A DNA stretch of 64,000 nucleotides. Source: an uncultured Desulfobacter sp. (GTDB lineage: Bacteria > Desulfobacterota > Desulfobacteria > Desulfobacterales > Desulfobacteraceae). This document shows, in pieces, positions 19,942-28,578 of this stretch; position 1 is the stretch's first letter; each line of letters opens with the position of its first letter. A model generated the notes under the pieces. The model saw nothing but the letters and a program-made list of their open reading frames with translations. It was not told the origin of the DNA and made no database searches. The translations under genes and the position numbers were made by a program. The DNA lies in NCBI RefSeq assembly GCF_963666145.1, contig NZ_OY762614.1, positions 4,764,501 to 4,828,500 of the forward strand, given 5' to 3'.

Positions 19942-20454
19942 TCATGAAGCATGTTGAATGGCAGCCATTTCGTTGGACGAAAGGACTTTATCTATATTTA
20001 AAAGAATTTTAACGCCCCCATCCTGCTTGGCCATGCCAAGGATATACCTGGTATCCAGTTTGGTTCCAAACGCCGGGGTTTCCTCAATTTCATCTTCTTT
20101 TATGTTTAAAACCTCTGAGACGGTGTCCACCACAATGCCGATAAGAACAGTGGATTCAGCCGCATCGATTTCTACGACAATAATACAAGTTCTGTCATTG
20201 TAAGATTTTGATTTCATGTTGAATTTTGATCTAAGGTCAATGACTGGGATTACCTTTCCCCGCAAATTTATAACGCCTTTGACAAATTCCGGCGTTCTGG
20301 GAACAGACGTGATGGGCAGCATACCAATGATCTCTTTGACCTTAAGAATCCCGATCCCGTACTCCTCGGACTCCAAAGAGAACGTGAGATATTTGCCTGT
20401 TTTAATGGTCATGTCGGCCACGGCCTTGTTGATGGTGTCAACGTGATCAGTCAT
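19942..20454 (-). CDS. cheW: Chemotaxis adaptor CheW
   Basis: This 170-residue single CheW domain has YLTFSLESEEYGI, VPRTPEFVKGVINLRGKVIP and LGMAKQDGG, all typical. It bridges the MCP and CheA in the signalling array. GGAGG lies five bases before the ATG. The first 20 residues are a short extension before the domain. Confidence 0.94.
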   Translation of the reverse strand: MTDHVDTINKAVADMTIKTGKYLTFSLESEEYGIGILKVKEIIGMLPITSVPRTPEFVKGVINLRGKVIPVIDLRSKFNMKSKSYNDRTCIIVVEIDAAESTVLIGIVVDTVSEVLNIKEDEIEETPAFGTKLDTRYILGMAKQDGGVKILLNIDKVLSSNEMAAIQHAS

Positions 20455-20471
20455 CCATTCCTCCTTTAATG

Positions 20472-22226
20472 CTATATTTTTTTATCCGGTACTCTTGTTT
20501 TGGAGGGGGTATTGAGTACATCCCTCACCTTTTTAGCCAGAGTTTGTTTTGAAAACGGTTTGTTAATAAAGTGAACGCCACTGTCCAGCACACCGTGGTC
20601 TGCGATCACGTTGGCGGTATACCCGGACATAAAAAGACATTTAAGGTCCGGGAAATGCCCGGTGAGCGTTTTTGCAAGATCTTTTCCGTTCATTTCGGGC
20701 ATGACGACGTCTGTTATCAGCATATCAATGGAAACGCCGGACCCGGTGGCGATTTTAATGGCCTTTCCTGGTGTAGACGCCGACAAAATTGTGTACCCCA
20801 GGCGCTCTAGCATCAGCCGTGTCAGTCTGATGATGGAGGGCTCGTCTTCCACCAGAAGAATGGTCTCATTCCCAAGATATTCTTCGGATTGAATACGCCT
20901 TTCGTTTTTTTGCAAGGATATTTGTTGATGCTCGGGTAGATAAATTTTGAATGTTGTTCCTTGTCCCTGTTCACTGTATACATTGATAAATCCGTTGTTT
21001 TGTTTGACAATACCAAAGACAGTGGATAATCCCAGTCCGCTTCCTTTTTCCGCACTTTTGGTGGTAAAAAAAGGTTCAAAAATATTGGCCAGCGTCTCTT
21101 TATCCATGCCGATACCATTGTCGGTGACAATGATCATCACGTAGTTGCCTGGTATGGTGTCAATGTGGTCTTTACAATATTCGTCGTCAAAATGAATATT
21201 TGCCGTTTCAATGATGATTTCACCCACGCTTTTAATTGCATCCCGGGCATTCACACACAGGTTTGCCAAAATCTGATCCAGTTGTGACGGGTCTATTTTA
21301 ATGGGTTTCAATGCTTGTGCCGGCAGCCATTTTAAGTCGATATCCTCCCCGATCAGCCGCCTTAACATTTTGAGCATTTCGCTGATCACTTCGTTCAGAT
21401 CTAACACCTGGGGATTAACCACCTGTTTGCGGGCAAAGGCCAAAAGCTGTTTGGTCAGCTTTGCCGAACGTTGTGCGGCTTTAAATATTTCCTGTAAATT
21501 TTCAGAATATAGGCTCTCAGGATCTGTTTCTTCCATCAGGATTTCAGTATTGCCCAAAATAATGGAAAGCATATTATTAAAGTCATGGGCCACACCGCCA
21601 GCAAGTCTGCCCACAGACTCTAATTTTTGCGCCTGAAGCAGCTGAACCTTTAACTTTTCCTGCTCTGCTTCAACTTGTTTTCTTTGTTCGTTTAGCTCGA
21701 TTTGTTCCATGCGTTGAAATGTTATTTCACTGATCATTTCGGTCATGTCCAACAAAAATCCCATCGCAGCCCTAACTTTTTGTTTCGAAACGATGGGCAC
21801 TTCCTCAAACGCCTTGAGGTAAGAATTTTCGTCAAATCCATATTCAGCCGCCTGGGCCTTAAAAAAGGTTGGATCTGGTTTCTCAAAAAAGAACTGGCCG
21901 CTGAAAAGGTTGGCCACATGCTCTCCTTTAATGACAATGGGAACAGCCACATCCACCAGCCCATTCAGGCATTTATAAAAATGGTATTTTTCTCCCTGGC
22001 TCATTTTATTGGCCAGAACCGTGTCACTGATTTTGCATTTTTTTGCCGTTTCGGGATGAATGCGGTGAAAATCAGTGCAAATTTGCCTCCAGCCCGATTT
22101 TGACAAAATATTGCCTTGTAGATCCAGAATCGCAGTGACGAACCCTGTTGTTTGATTAAATCCCTCAAGCAGCGAATTCACTCTTTTAAAATCTATGGAA
22201 TTTAAAATTTTTTTATCTACATCCAT
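20472..22226 (-). CDS. Hybrid histidine kinase with PocR-type sensor domain
   Basis: The first gene of the chemosensory operon encodes 584 residues. Residues about 5-170 match the PocR sensor family (GWRQICTDFHR, YHFYKCLNGLVDVAVPI, NLFSGQFFFE), a PAS-like fold with conserved cysteines that binds small ligands such as hydrocarbon derivatives in related proteins. HisKA follows with H214 (GGVAHDFNN), then HATPase_c (DNGIGMD, GSGLGLS) and a receiver (ILLVEDEPS, LITDVVMPEMNG). No transmembrane segment is seen, so the kinase is cytoplasmic. The stop lies 17 bases before the cheW start. Confidence 0.9.
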   Translation of the reverse strand: MDVDKKILNSIDFKRVNSLLEGFNQTTGFVTAILDLQGNILSKSGWRQICTDFHRIHPETAKKCKISDTVLANKMSQGEKYHFYKCLNGLVDVAVPIVIKGEHVANLFSGQFFFEKPDPTFFKAQAAEYGFDENSYLKAFEEVPIVSKQKVRAAMGFLLDMTEMISEITFQRMEQIELNEQRKQVEAEQEKLKVQLLQAQKLESVGRLAGGVAHDFNNMLSIILGNTEILMEETDPESLYSENLQEIFKAAQRSAKLTKQLLAFARKQVVNPQVLDLNEVISEMLKMLRRLIGEDIDLKWLPAQALKPIKIDPSQLDQILANLCVNARDAIKSVGEIIIETANIHFDDEYCKDHIDTIPGNYVMIIVTDNGIGMDKETLANIFEPFFTTKSAEKGSGLGLSTVFGIVKQNNGFINVYSEQGQGTTFKIYLPEHQQISLQKNERRIQSEEYLGNETILLVEDEPSIIRLTRLMLERLGYTILSASTPGKAIKIATGSGVSIDMLITDVVMPEMNGKDLAKTLTGHFPDLKCLFMSGYTANVIADHGVLDSGVHFINKPFSKQTLAKKVRDVLNTPSKTRVPDKKI

Positions 22227-22676
22227 CTTTGATCATATCTCCCAGACACAATTTGATTTCAGATCCCATATCCATTGGATGATGTTGATACGTTGCTTAA
22301 GTGCGATATAAAATGTAACTATTTTCAATGACCAGGATTACTCACCACTCGGCGTGTCGGAAACTGTTTGCGAACAGGTGGTATTCCTTTTTGTATCGGC
22401 TATAAAAAAAGACTATATCAACAAGTGAATATTCACGCTTCTATGTTTGCCGTGTACGATTTTGAAGAATAAGAGCCTCTTTTTTTAAATGCTAACTACC
22501 CCAGAATATATTAAGAAAATTGTAAAATAAAGACCTTTTAACGATATTTTGTCACAATTTTTTCTCGGCAGTCTGTGGGCAAAGCAATTTCCCAAATAAA
22601 CTCTTTTGTTGCGTCTAATGACATTTATCAATAATATCAAATATGCCTGCTTTTTCAAAAACAAACAGGAGGTGTC
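22227..22676. other. Divergent intergenic region upstream of the chemosensory operon
   Basis: These 450 AT-rich bases separate the - strand chemosensory operon from the + strand receiver gene at 22677, so they should contain the promoters of both. I see only weak candidates. On the - strand, TATATC near 22314 could be a -10 element. On the + strand, TTGCGT near 22609 is followed 16 bases later by AATAAT. No open frame or RNA gene is evident. Confidence 0.4.
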
Positions 22677-23387
22677 ATGGACGATAAAATCATGATTGTT
22701 GATGATGATACTAAAATATTGAAAGCGGTTGAGCGGATTTTCAGGCAGGAGCCCATCGAATGTTTTCTGTTTTCGTCTCCGGCTGAGGCATTGAAACAAG
22801 CCTGCGACATAGAACCGACGGTTGTCGTTTCAGATCAAAGAATGCCGGAAATGGAAGGCACCGTGTTTTTGGAAAAAATGAAGCAGATTCTGCCGGCCAC
22901 GGTCAGGGTGCTCATGTCGGGCTATGCGGATATTGATGCGACCATCAATGCAATCAATCAAGGGCAGGTTTTCCGATTCATTAAAAAACCCTGGGACACC
23001 GAATCTTTTCGCTCTGAAATCAGACATGCCGTTCAATACTCAAGACTGCTTCGACGTCTGGTGCACAGCGATGAAGATCCCGGGGAATCGGGGCGGACAG
23101 AACGCTTAACTGGGGTGCTTGAGATGGCCGGGGCCGTTTGTCATGAATTTGCCCAGCCTGTCCAGATTATTTCCGGGTATTGCGAGATTTTAACCGACGA
23201 ATTAAGCCGGATGCCTCACGCTGCAGGATTTGAGGAGCCAGTATCCAATATCCTTAAGAGTACGGAACGATTAAAGGATCTGTTGCTCAAATTTATGAAA
23301 GTCCGGCGATATAAAACCCGTCCCTATCTTCTAAGCAGTAGAATTATCGACATTGACGCGGCCACAGCAGAATTAGATCCCGATTAG
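22677..23387 (+). CDS. Receiver fused to a DHp (HisKA) stub without ATPase domain
   Basis: The protein has 236 residues. The receiver at 1-125 carries IMIVDDD, phosphoacceptor D53 (VVSDQRMPEMEG) and FIKKPWD, the last typical of RpfG-like receivers. A HisKA-like segment at 140-215 has H156 in AVCHEFAQP. The protein ends in a tail RYKTRPYL-x5-IIDIDAA and has no HATPase domain. The stub and tail closely match the PAS protein at 10842-11594. GGAGG precedes the ATG. The architecture suggests a phosphorelay intermediate or an adaptor that dimerises with a true kinase, perhaps one from the divergent operon (inference). Confidence 0.87.
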   Translation: MDDKIMIVDDDTKILKAVERIFRQEPIECFLFSSPAEALKQACDIEPTVVVSDQRMPEMEGTVFLEKMKQILPATVRVLMSGYADIDATINAINQGQVFRFIKKPWDTESFRSEIRHAVQYSRLLRRLVHSDEDPGESGRTERLTGVLEMAGAVCHEFAQPVQIISGYCEILTDELSRMPHAAGFEEPVSNILKSTERLKDLLLKFMKVRRYKTRPYLLSSRIIDIDAATAELDPD

Positions 23388-23778
23388 GCAATATATGTGG
23401 ATCAATCGTCTTTCAATTTTGAGACGATATTGTTTACCTTATTAAAAATACAGGGAAAAGTTGCCTTGCAAACGGTTTTAAAACTTTATATACTGCATCA
23501 TGAAACAGGCGGTTTTAAAACATGTTCTTTTCGTAATTTCTGATAATTCAAAGCCGTATATTCTGCCGTGCAGCTGTGGTATAAAATAAAATACATACAG
23601 TTTTTCAAGTGCGAATATGGGGGATTTCCCATATATACAACGCGTTGCCTTTTGTACTTAAATAGTGAAACTGAGGGGTCTGGGTTGGAGTTGTTGAATG
23701 ATGATCGGCAGTTAAAATGATCATACGACACGGGGTAAGAAAATCTTCAACGCTTTTTTTAAGAACCGGAAGGTAGGT
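23388..23778. other. Intergenic region with a promoter and small hairpins
   Basis: These 391 bases hold no credible gene. An inverted repeat ATCGTCT/AGACGAT at 23405-23428 could end the receiver transcript but lacks a T run. A good promoter with duplicated palindromes lies at 23466-23521 (separate entry). A hairpin ATATGGG/CCCATAT lies at 23615-23634 within the putative leader. The leader to the next start codon would be about 280 bases, unusually long for so small a gene. Confidence 0.5.
23466..23521 (+). promoter_or_regulatory. Sigma-70-like promoter with two identical palindromic sites
   Basis: TTGCAA (23466-23471) and TATACT (23489-23494) are separated by exactly 17 bases. The 12-mer CGGTTTTAAAAC occurs twice, at 23473-23484 in the spacer and at 23510-23521 just after the expected transcription start. 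The core GTTTTAAAAC is a perfect palindrome. This looks like an operator pair for a repressor. The downstream gene would be the small protein at 23779 or an untranslated RNA. Confidence 0.5.
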
Positions 23779-24066
23779 ATGAACGCGAAAACAACATTAA
23801 GAACACTGGAACAATTGATTCAGTTGGAAACCAAAGCAGTCCGGACATATGATCAGGCGCTTGAAACCGTAACCGATTCGGACATCCGCAGTCAGCTTGA
23901 GGATTTAAAGGCCCGGCATGTGCACCATGCCGAGCAGTTGAGCTGCAAAGTTATCAAGATGGCCAATGAAATGATTGCCGAACACTGGGATGCCATAACG
24001 TCAGCTGCCCTTCGTGAACCGCTTCCGGACTCCGGACCTGCGATGCGGATCGTTGCCAACGGCTGA
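23779..24066 (+). CDS. Small helical protein of unknown function
   Basis: This 95-residue protein, predicted almost wholly alpha-helical, resembles small ferritin-like four-helix or DUF2383-type proteins (LEQLIQLETKAVRTYDQALETV, later HVHHAEQLSCKVIKMANEM). The E, Y and H residues are spaced as in ferritin-like folds, but I cannot assign metal ligands with confidence. GGAAGGTAGG stands before the ATG. A long leader and a strong promoter with palindromes lie upstream. Confidence 0.6.
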   Translation: MNAKTTLRTLEQLIQLETKAVRTYDQALETVTDSDIRSQLEDLKARHVHHAEQLSCKVIKMANEMIAEHWDAITSAALREPLPDSGPAMRIVANG

Positions 24067-24122
24067 AAACGCCCCTGTATTTTTTTGGGGGATCGTGAGT
24101 CGATATCCTTTTTCGATGCGGG

Positions 24123-24506
24123 TCAATCAATCGCCTGTATCTCTTCCTGTGAAAGGAGATGAAGGTGCGTTTTTTCGTCAAATAATTTTGATTCACAGAA
24201 CGTTTTTTCAGCGGACTTGCTTAATTCTCGATGATTTGAGGTCACTAAAACAAGTCGGAATCGATTGAACTTTTTAGTGTTACGCTCTGTAACCCCTGAT
24301 TCCATGGTCCGGGCGATTGTGTTGGACAAATCATTTTCTGAATCCACATGAACAATATAAACCAGCAATCTGTCACCAACGTTAATCCGGCCGTCCCAAA
24401 CTCCTCCTTGTTTTTTTTCATATATTATTTTGCTAAACACTTCCGCCGGGCATCCACAACCCAGCGTATGTTGAATAAATTTTTTTAATTCTTGATGGTT
24501 TCCCAT
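24123..24506 (-). CDS. Small conserved-looking orphan with a CGCP motif
   Basis: This 127-residue protein has a well-placed GAGG site. The N-terminal segment FIQHTLGCGCPAEVF, with two cysteines and a proline, looks conserved and may bind a metal or act in redox chemistry, but I do not recognise a named family. The rest is an alternating alpha/beta pattern. It stands alone between a + strand orphan and the EIIC-EAL gene. Confidence 0.6.
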   Translation of the reverse strand: MGNHQELKKFIQHTLGCGCPAEVFSKIIYEKKQGGVWDGRINVGDRLLVYIVHVDSENDLSNTIARTMESGVTERNTKKFNRFRLVLVTSNHRELSKSAEKTFCESKLFDEKTHLHLLSQEEIQAID

Positions 24507-24555
24507 TTTATCCTCATAAATATGGTCTAAAGGTCATGTCGATAAATTTAAGAAT

Positions 24556-26730
24556 TTATGCAATTTGGGGGTTCACTGAATAATCCCGAATAAATGCTAT
24601 GCAATTTTCAGCAGTGAGCGGGCGGCTAAAAAAGTATCCTTGAAAATTGGCACACCCCATATTGATAAAACGTGCTAACTGCTCTTGGGTTTCAACCCCC
24701 TCAATAATGGTCGAAATTTTCAGCGTTTTGCCTAATTCCAATACGCTTTTGATGATTTCATCATTTATTTTTCGTGCATCTTCGATGGTTAATGAACGGT
24801 CAATCTTAATTTTGCTTACCGGAAATGAATGCAAATAACGAAAAGAAGTGTGCCCCATGCCAAAATCATCAATTGCGATTCTAATTCCTTTATGGCGCAG
24901 CCTTTGAAGGGTTTTTAATGTATTTTCGTCAGGTTCCAGTATGTTCGATTCCGTGATTTCAAGTTCCATCGTTTCCGGTGTCAGCCCATTTTGTTTGATA
25001 ATTTCAAAAATATTTTTTTGAAAATTAGGGTCTGTCAGCTGCTGGGGAACAATATTGACAGCCATTGAAAAACGATCCTCCACGATCCCTTTCCAGGCCG
25101 CACGCTGCTGGCATCCTTTTGAGAATATTAAGAGGCCCAGGTGGTTCATGATCCCCAGTTCTTCTGCTATTGTGACTGTTAATTCCGGTGAAATTTCACC
25201 ATATATCGGGTGTTTCCAGCGCAGCAGCGCTTCTACGCCTGATACAAATTGTCCGCATTCTGCAATTTGAGGTTGGTAAACCATATATATTTGTTCTGTT
25301 TGCTTTACCGCAGATTTCAGATCATCGGCTATCGCCTTGGCGAAGCGCCCCTCCTCTCCCGGCAGGTCTAATATCCCGTTAGTTTTTGATCTTAATTCCT
25401 GGTTGAGTGCTGCGTTTTTAAGCGTTGCCAGCATCCTTTCGCCTCTAATCTCACGCAGATGATCAGCCAGAATGACAAAAGGTACGTAGCATGCAACGCC
25501 AATAGCAAAATTAACTCCCTGAACCACAGCACCTGAAAGGTTACCGCTGGCGACATACCCGCTTATAAAAATGGGTGTCGTCCAGTTGATGATTTCCGTT
25601 GTAAAGGGGAGAAATCCTAACACGGTTGCACCATAACCGATTATCGTCTGCAATAAAGGGGTAATGATAAACGGTATAATATAAACCGGATTTAGTACCA
25701 GTGGGATACCAAAAAGCAAAGGTTCATTCACGTTACAAAACGCAGGAACGGCTGCAAACTCACAAAGTTTACGGATTCCTTTGTCTTTGCTTCTTAAAAG
25801 TACTGCGGCAATAAGACACAACGTCGAGCCGGACCCGCCCATTCGCGTGAACATATCAAAAAATGTTTTGGTGAAAATTAAATCGGGGTTAAGCCCCTGA
25901 CTTATCGCCAGGTTATTGGCATGAATTGCAGGTACCAGAATATTTTCTTCAACAGCAAATAAAAGATTGGGGCCATGTGCGCCAAACAGCCAGAAAAATT
26001 GGGACAAAGCGGTATAGCTAAGGCCGAATCCTAAACCGTTCTTTACATCCGTAAACGGCAAAAATAACAAATTTCGGATTGCAGCGTGCACATCTGTAAT
26101 ATCCATAAAGTTTAGGATGCCCCGGAGCAGGGCCGCGCTGACAATAGTCAATACACCTGCCGGGAGGACTGTTAAAATATCTCTGACAACCGGGTCGTGA
26201 CCGACAGCGCCCAGAGACCATCGCAAAAATTTAAACCGTGAAAGGCGCAGAAAAAGAGTGCATCCGGCAATCGCGACGCATAAGGTGGGCAAAAGCCCCT
26301 TACCTATTGAAAAAACACTCTCCCAGGAGGCATTATCAGCAGGTGTGAAAATTACAAAAAAACACGACATGACAACCACAATAGACATCACAGGACTGAT
26401 AAAGGTTCCCCGCCTTGTCTGGTTGGCAAACATTGTCATGACCCCGCTGAACGTGCATAGCACAGCCAGTGAAACAATCCCCATGGTTCCGGATATCAGA
26501 TTGTCCATGGCGTGGGTCCACTGCATGCCAACGTGTTTGTCAAGTATGGAAATAACAGGAGCAAAAGGAAAATACCTGATGGATAAAGAAAAGGCGCCTA
26601 CCATAATCAAAGGTAGAACAATGGCAAGGCTTCGCTGGATCACTATGAAAAACGGCAGCTTTTCCAGTACGATTAAAGCACTTACAATTTTGTCCCGTAA
26701 GGGTTTAAACTTGTAGCTTTTTTTGGTCAT
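24556..26730 (-). CDS. PTS EIIC membrane domain fused to an EAL c-di-GMP phosphodiesterase
   Basis: The protein has 724 residues. Residues about 15-430 form a polytopic membrane domain of the lactose/cellobiose PTS EIIC type, with the family-like segment NEPLLFGIPLVLNP, where the sugar binds. Residues about 465-715 are an EAL domain whose catalytic motifs look intact: EALLRW, ELEITESN, DDFGMGHTS, KIDRS and EGVETQEQ. No EIIA or EIIB gene is nearby, so the EIIC part probably senses or binds a sugar rather than importing it through phosphorylation, and controls c-di-GMP hydrolysis. Such fusions are known in other proteobacteria. Confidence 0.93.
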   Translation of the reverse strand: MTKKSYKFKPLRDKIVSALIVLEKLPFFIVIQRSLAIVLPLIMVGAFSLSIRYFPFAPVISILDKHVGMQWTHAMDNLISGTMGIVSLAVLCTFSGVMTMFANQTRRGTFISPVMSIVVVMSCFFVIFTPADNASWESVFSIGKGLLPTLCVAIAGCTLFLRLSRFKFLRWSLGAVGHDPVVRDILTVLPAGVLTIVSAALLRGILNFMDITDVHAAIRNLLFLPFTDVKNGLGFGLSYTALSQFFWLFGAHGPNLLFAVEENILVPAIHANNLAISQGLNPDLIFTKTFFDMFTRMGGSGSTLCLIAAVLLRSKDKGIRKLCEFAAVPAFCNVNEPLLFGIPLVLNPVYIIPFIITPLLQTIIGYGATVLGFLPFTTEIINWTTPIFISGYVASGNLSGAVVQGVNFAIGVACYVPFVILADHLREIRGERMLATLKNAALNQELRSKTNGILDLPGEEGRFAKAIADDLKSAVKQTEQIYMVYQPQIAECGQFVSGVEALLRWKHPIYGEISPELTVTIAEELGIMNHLGLLIFSKGCQQRAAWKGIVEDRFSMAVNIVPQQLTDPNFQKNIFEIIKQNGLTPETMELEITESNILEPDENTLKTLQRLRHKGIRIAIDDFGMGHTSFRYLHSFPVSKIKIDRSLTIEDARKINDEIIKSVLELGKTLKISTIIEGVETQEQLARFINMGCANFQGYFFSRPLTAENCIAFIRDYSVNPQIA

Positions 26731-27224
26731 GCACCAGTTAGGACGTTTTTGACAAGGGCTCTATTTTGGGGATGTGTAATCAATAGCTTTGATTAAATCC
26801 AGAAGTAGACGCCATCGTGTTGGATTAATGTTTATCAAGAAAGCCCGGGTAAGTTACTCAGATCTTTCAAACTTAGTTGAGGGCTGGGTCTGGCAATTGA
26901 TATGTCAGATCACCCCATGGCAAATAGATGTAATGATTCCATAAATTTTATACGTGCCAAGTTAAGAAATCAAGAGCCTAATTACAAACTCAGTGCACGG
27001 ACGGGTGGGAGTTCAAATTTTTTCGTCGTAAACTTTGCAATTTCACCATAAACATTCTAAATTGCATGGCGTGATTTAGCAACTTATTGTGACTTTCAAA
27101 TAACGGCCATGGGCCGGCCTGGCCTATCATCACCCAGGCTCGCCCCACAACAACGCATGGAAGAACATTAGCGACGTATAGGTACTTTCATATAAAAAAA
27201 ATTAAGGATAAGACGGTATAAGAC
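26731..27224. other. Divergent intergenic region
   Basis: These 494 AT-rich bases have no convincing open frame. TTAGCG (27168-27173) and TATAAA (27191-27196) are spaced by 17 bases and could drive the DAHP synthase gene. The inverted repeat GCAATTT/AAATTGC near 27038-27066 is a weak hairpin. I see no riboswitch or tRNA. Confidence 0.4.
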
Positions 27225-28571
27225 ATGACAAATCAAAAAGAATGGAAAAAATCGAGTTGGAAAAATTACACGGCCCTTCAACAGCCCAAGTGGCCGGATC
27301 AAGATGCTTTGGAAAAAGTCACTAATGATTTGGCCTTGCTGCCGCCGCTGGTTTTTGCCGGGGAAATCAGAACATTAAAGGATCTGTTGGCCAAGGCGTC
27401 AAGAGGGGACGCCTTTTTGATTCAAGGCGGAGACTGTTCCGAAGATTTTTCCCAGGTGACGGCACCCACCATCAGGGAAACCATGAAAGTGTTGCTGCAG
27501 ATGGCCGTTGTTATGGCCTATGCCGGCGGAAAACCGGCCATAAAAGTGGGCCGGATTGCCGGACAGTTTGCCAAGCCCCGTTCGTCGGATACCGAAACTA
27601 TAGATGGTGTTGAACTGCCGTCATACCGGGGAGATATGGTCAATAAAAATGAATTCACAGCCAAAGCACGTATCCCGAACCCCAAATACATGCTTAAAGG
27701 ATATTATTTGGCCGCCTCAACCCTGAATCTGTTGCGGGCATTTACCCGGGGCGGGTATGCAGCCTTGAACCGGGTTCAGGCATGGAACCAGGAGTTTGTG
27801 GCGCAGTCCCCCATGGGGCGTTCCTATGACCGTCTGGCCAAACAGATTGACCAGGCCATGAAATTTATGAATACCATCGGGATTCCCACCGATATCCCCC
27901 AGATCAATCAAACCCAGATTTTTACCTCCCACGAAGCGCTTTTGCTGCCCTACGAAGAGGCTATGACCCGGATTGATTCCACCACCGGGGACTGGTATGA
28001 TTGCTCTGCGCATATGCTGTGGATCGGCGAGAGAACCCGGCAGGTGGACGGTGCCCATGTCGAATTTTTAAGGGGGGTGCTCAATCCCATCGGGGTAAAA
28101 GTCAGTGCCGATTATGATATCGATAATATCAAGCAACTCATTGAGGTGTTGAACCCTGAAAACGAACCCGGAAGATTGACCCTGATTACCCGAATGGGAT
28201 GTGCAAATATTGAACAAAAATTGCCTGCGCTGCTTCGGGAAACCAAAAAAGAGGGGTACAATATTGTATGGAACTGCGATCCCATGCATGCCAATACATT
28301 TACCTCTGCATCCGGACACAAAACCCGGGATTTTAATGAGATTTTAAAAGAGATTACCCTGTTTTTTGAAATTCACTGGTCCGAAGGCACCATTCCCGGA
28401 GGCGTTCATCTTGAAATGACGGGTAAGAATGTGACCGAATGTGTGGGCGGTGCCAGGAATATTGTCAGTGAAGAACTTCACAATCGGTATGATACCACCT
28501 GTGACCCGAGGCTCAATGCGGAACAGAGTCTGGAGGTGGCGTTCCAAATCGCGGATATGATTAAACATTAA
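27225..28571 (+). CDS. Class II 3-deoxy-7-phosphoheptulonate synthase (DAHP synthase)
   Basis: At 448 residues it has the usual length for the plant-like class II enzyme. It condenses phosphoenolpyruvate with erythrose 4-phosphate, the first step of the shikimate pathway. The motifs FLIQGGDCSEDF, KVGRIAGQFAKPRS, PSYRGD, WIGERTRQ, GVKVS, TRMGC, WNCDPMH and GGVHLEMTG cover the metal site and substrate loops of the family. A possible promoter lies about 30 bases upstream. The nitrilase gene follows after 7 bases, so a short operon is likely. Confidence 0.95.
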   Translation: MTNQKEWKKSSWKNYTALQQPKWPDQDALEKVTNDLALLPPLVFAGEIRTLKDLLAKASRGDAFLIQGGDCSEDFSQVTAPTIRETMKVLLQMAVVMAYAGGKPAIKVGRIAGQFAKPRSSDTETIDGVELPSYRGDMVNKNEFTAKARIPNPKYMLKGYYLAASTLNLLRAFTRGGYAALNRVQAWNQEFVAQSPMGRSYDRLAKQIDQAMKFMNTIGIPTDIPQINQTQIFTSHEALLLPYEEAMTRIDSTTGDWYDCSAHMLWIGERTRQVDGAHVEFLRGVLNPIGVKVSADYDIDNIKQLIEVLNPENEPGRLTLITRMGCANIEQKLPALLRETKKEGYNIVWNCDPMHANTFTSASGHKTRDFNEILKEITLFFEIHWSEGTIPGGVHLEMTGKNVTECVGGARNIVSEELHNRYDTTCDPRLNAEQSLEVAFQIADMIKH

Positions 28572-28578
28572 GGGGAAT

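Noticed and set aside
23498..23731. A 77-codon - strand frame in the gap before the small helical protein
   Set aside because: No ribosome site, odd composition, and it covers the promoter and hairpins.
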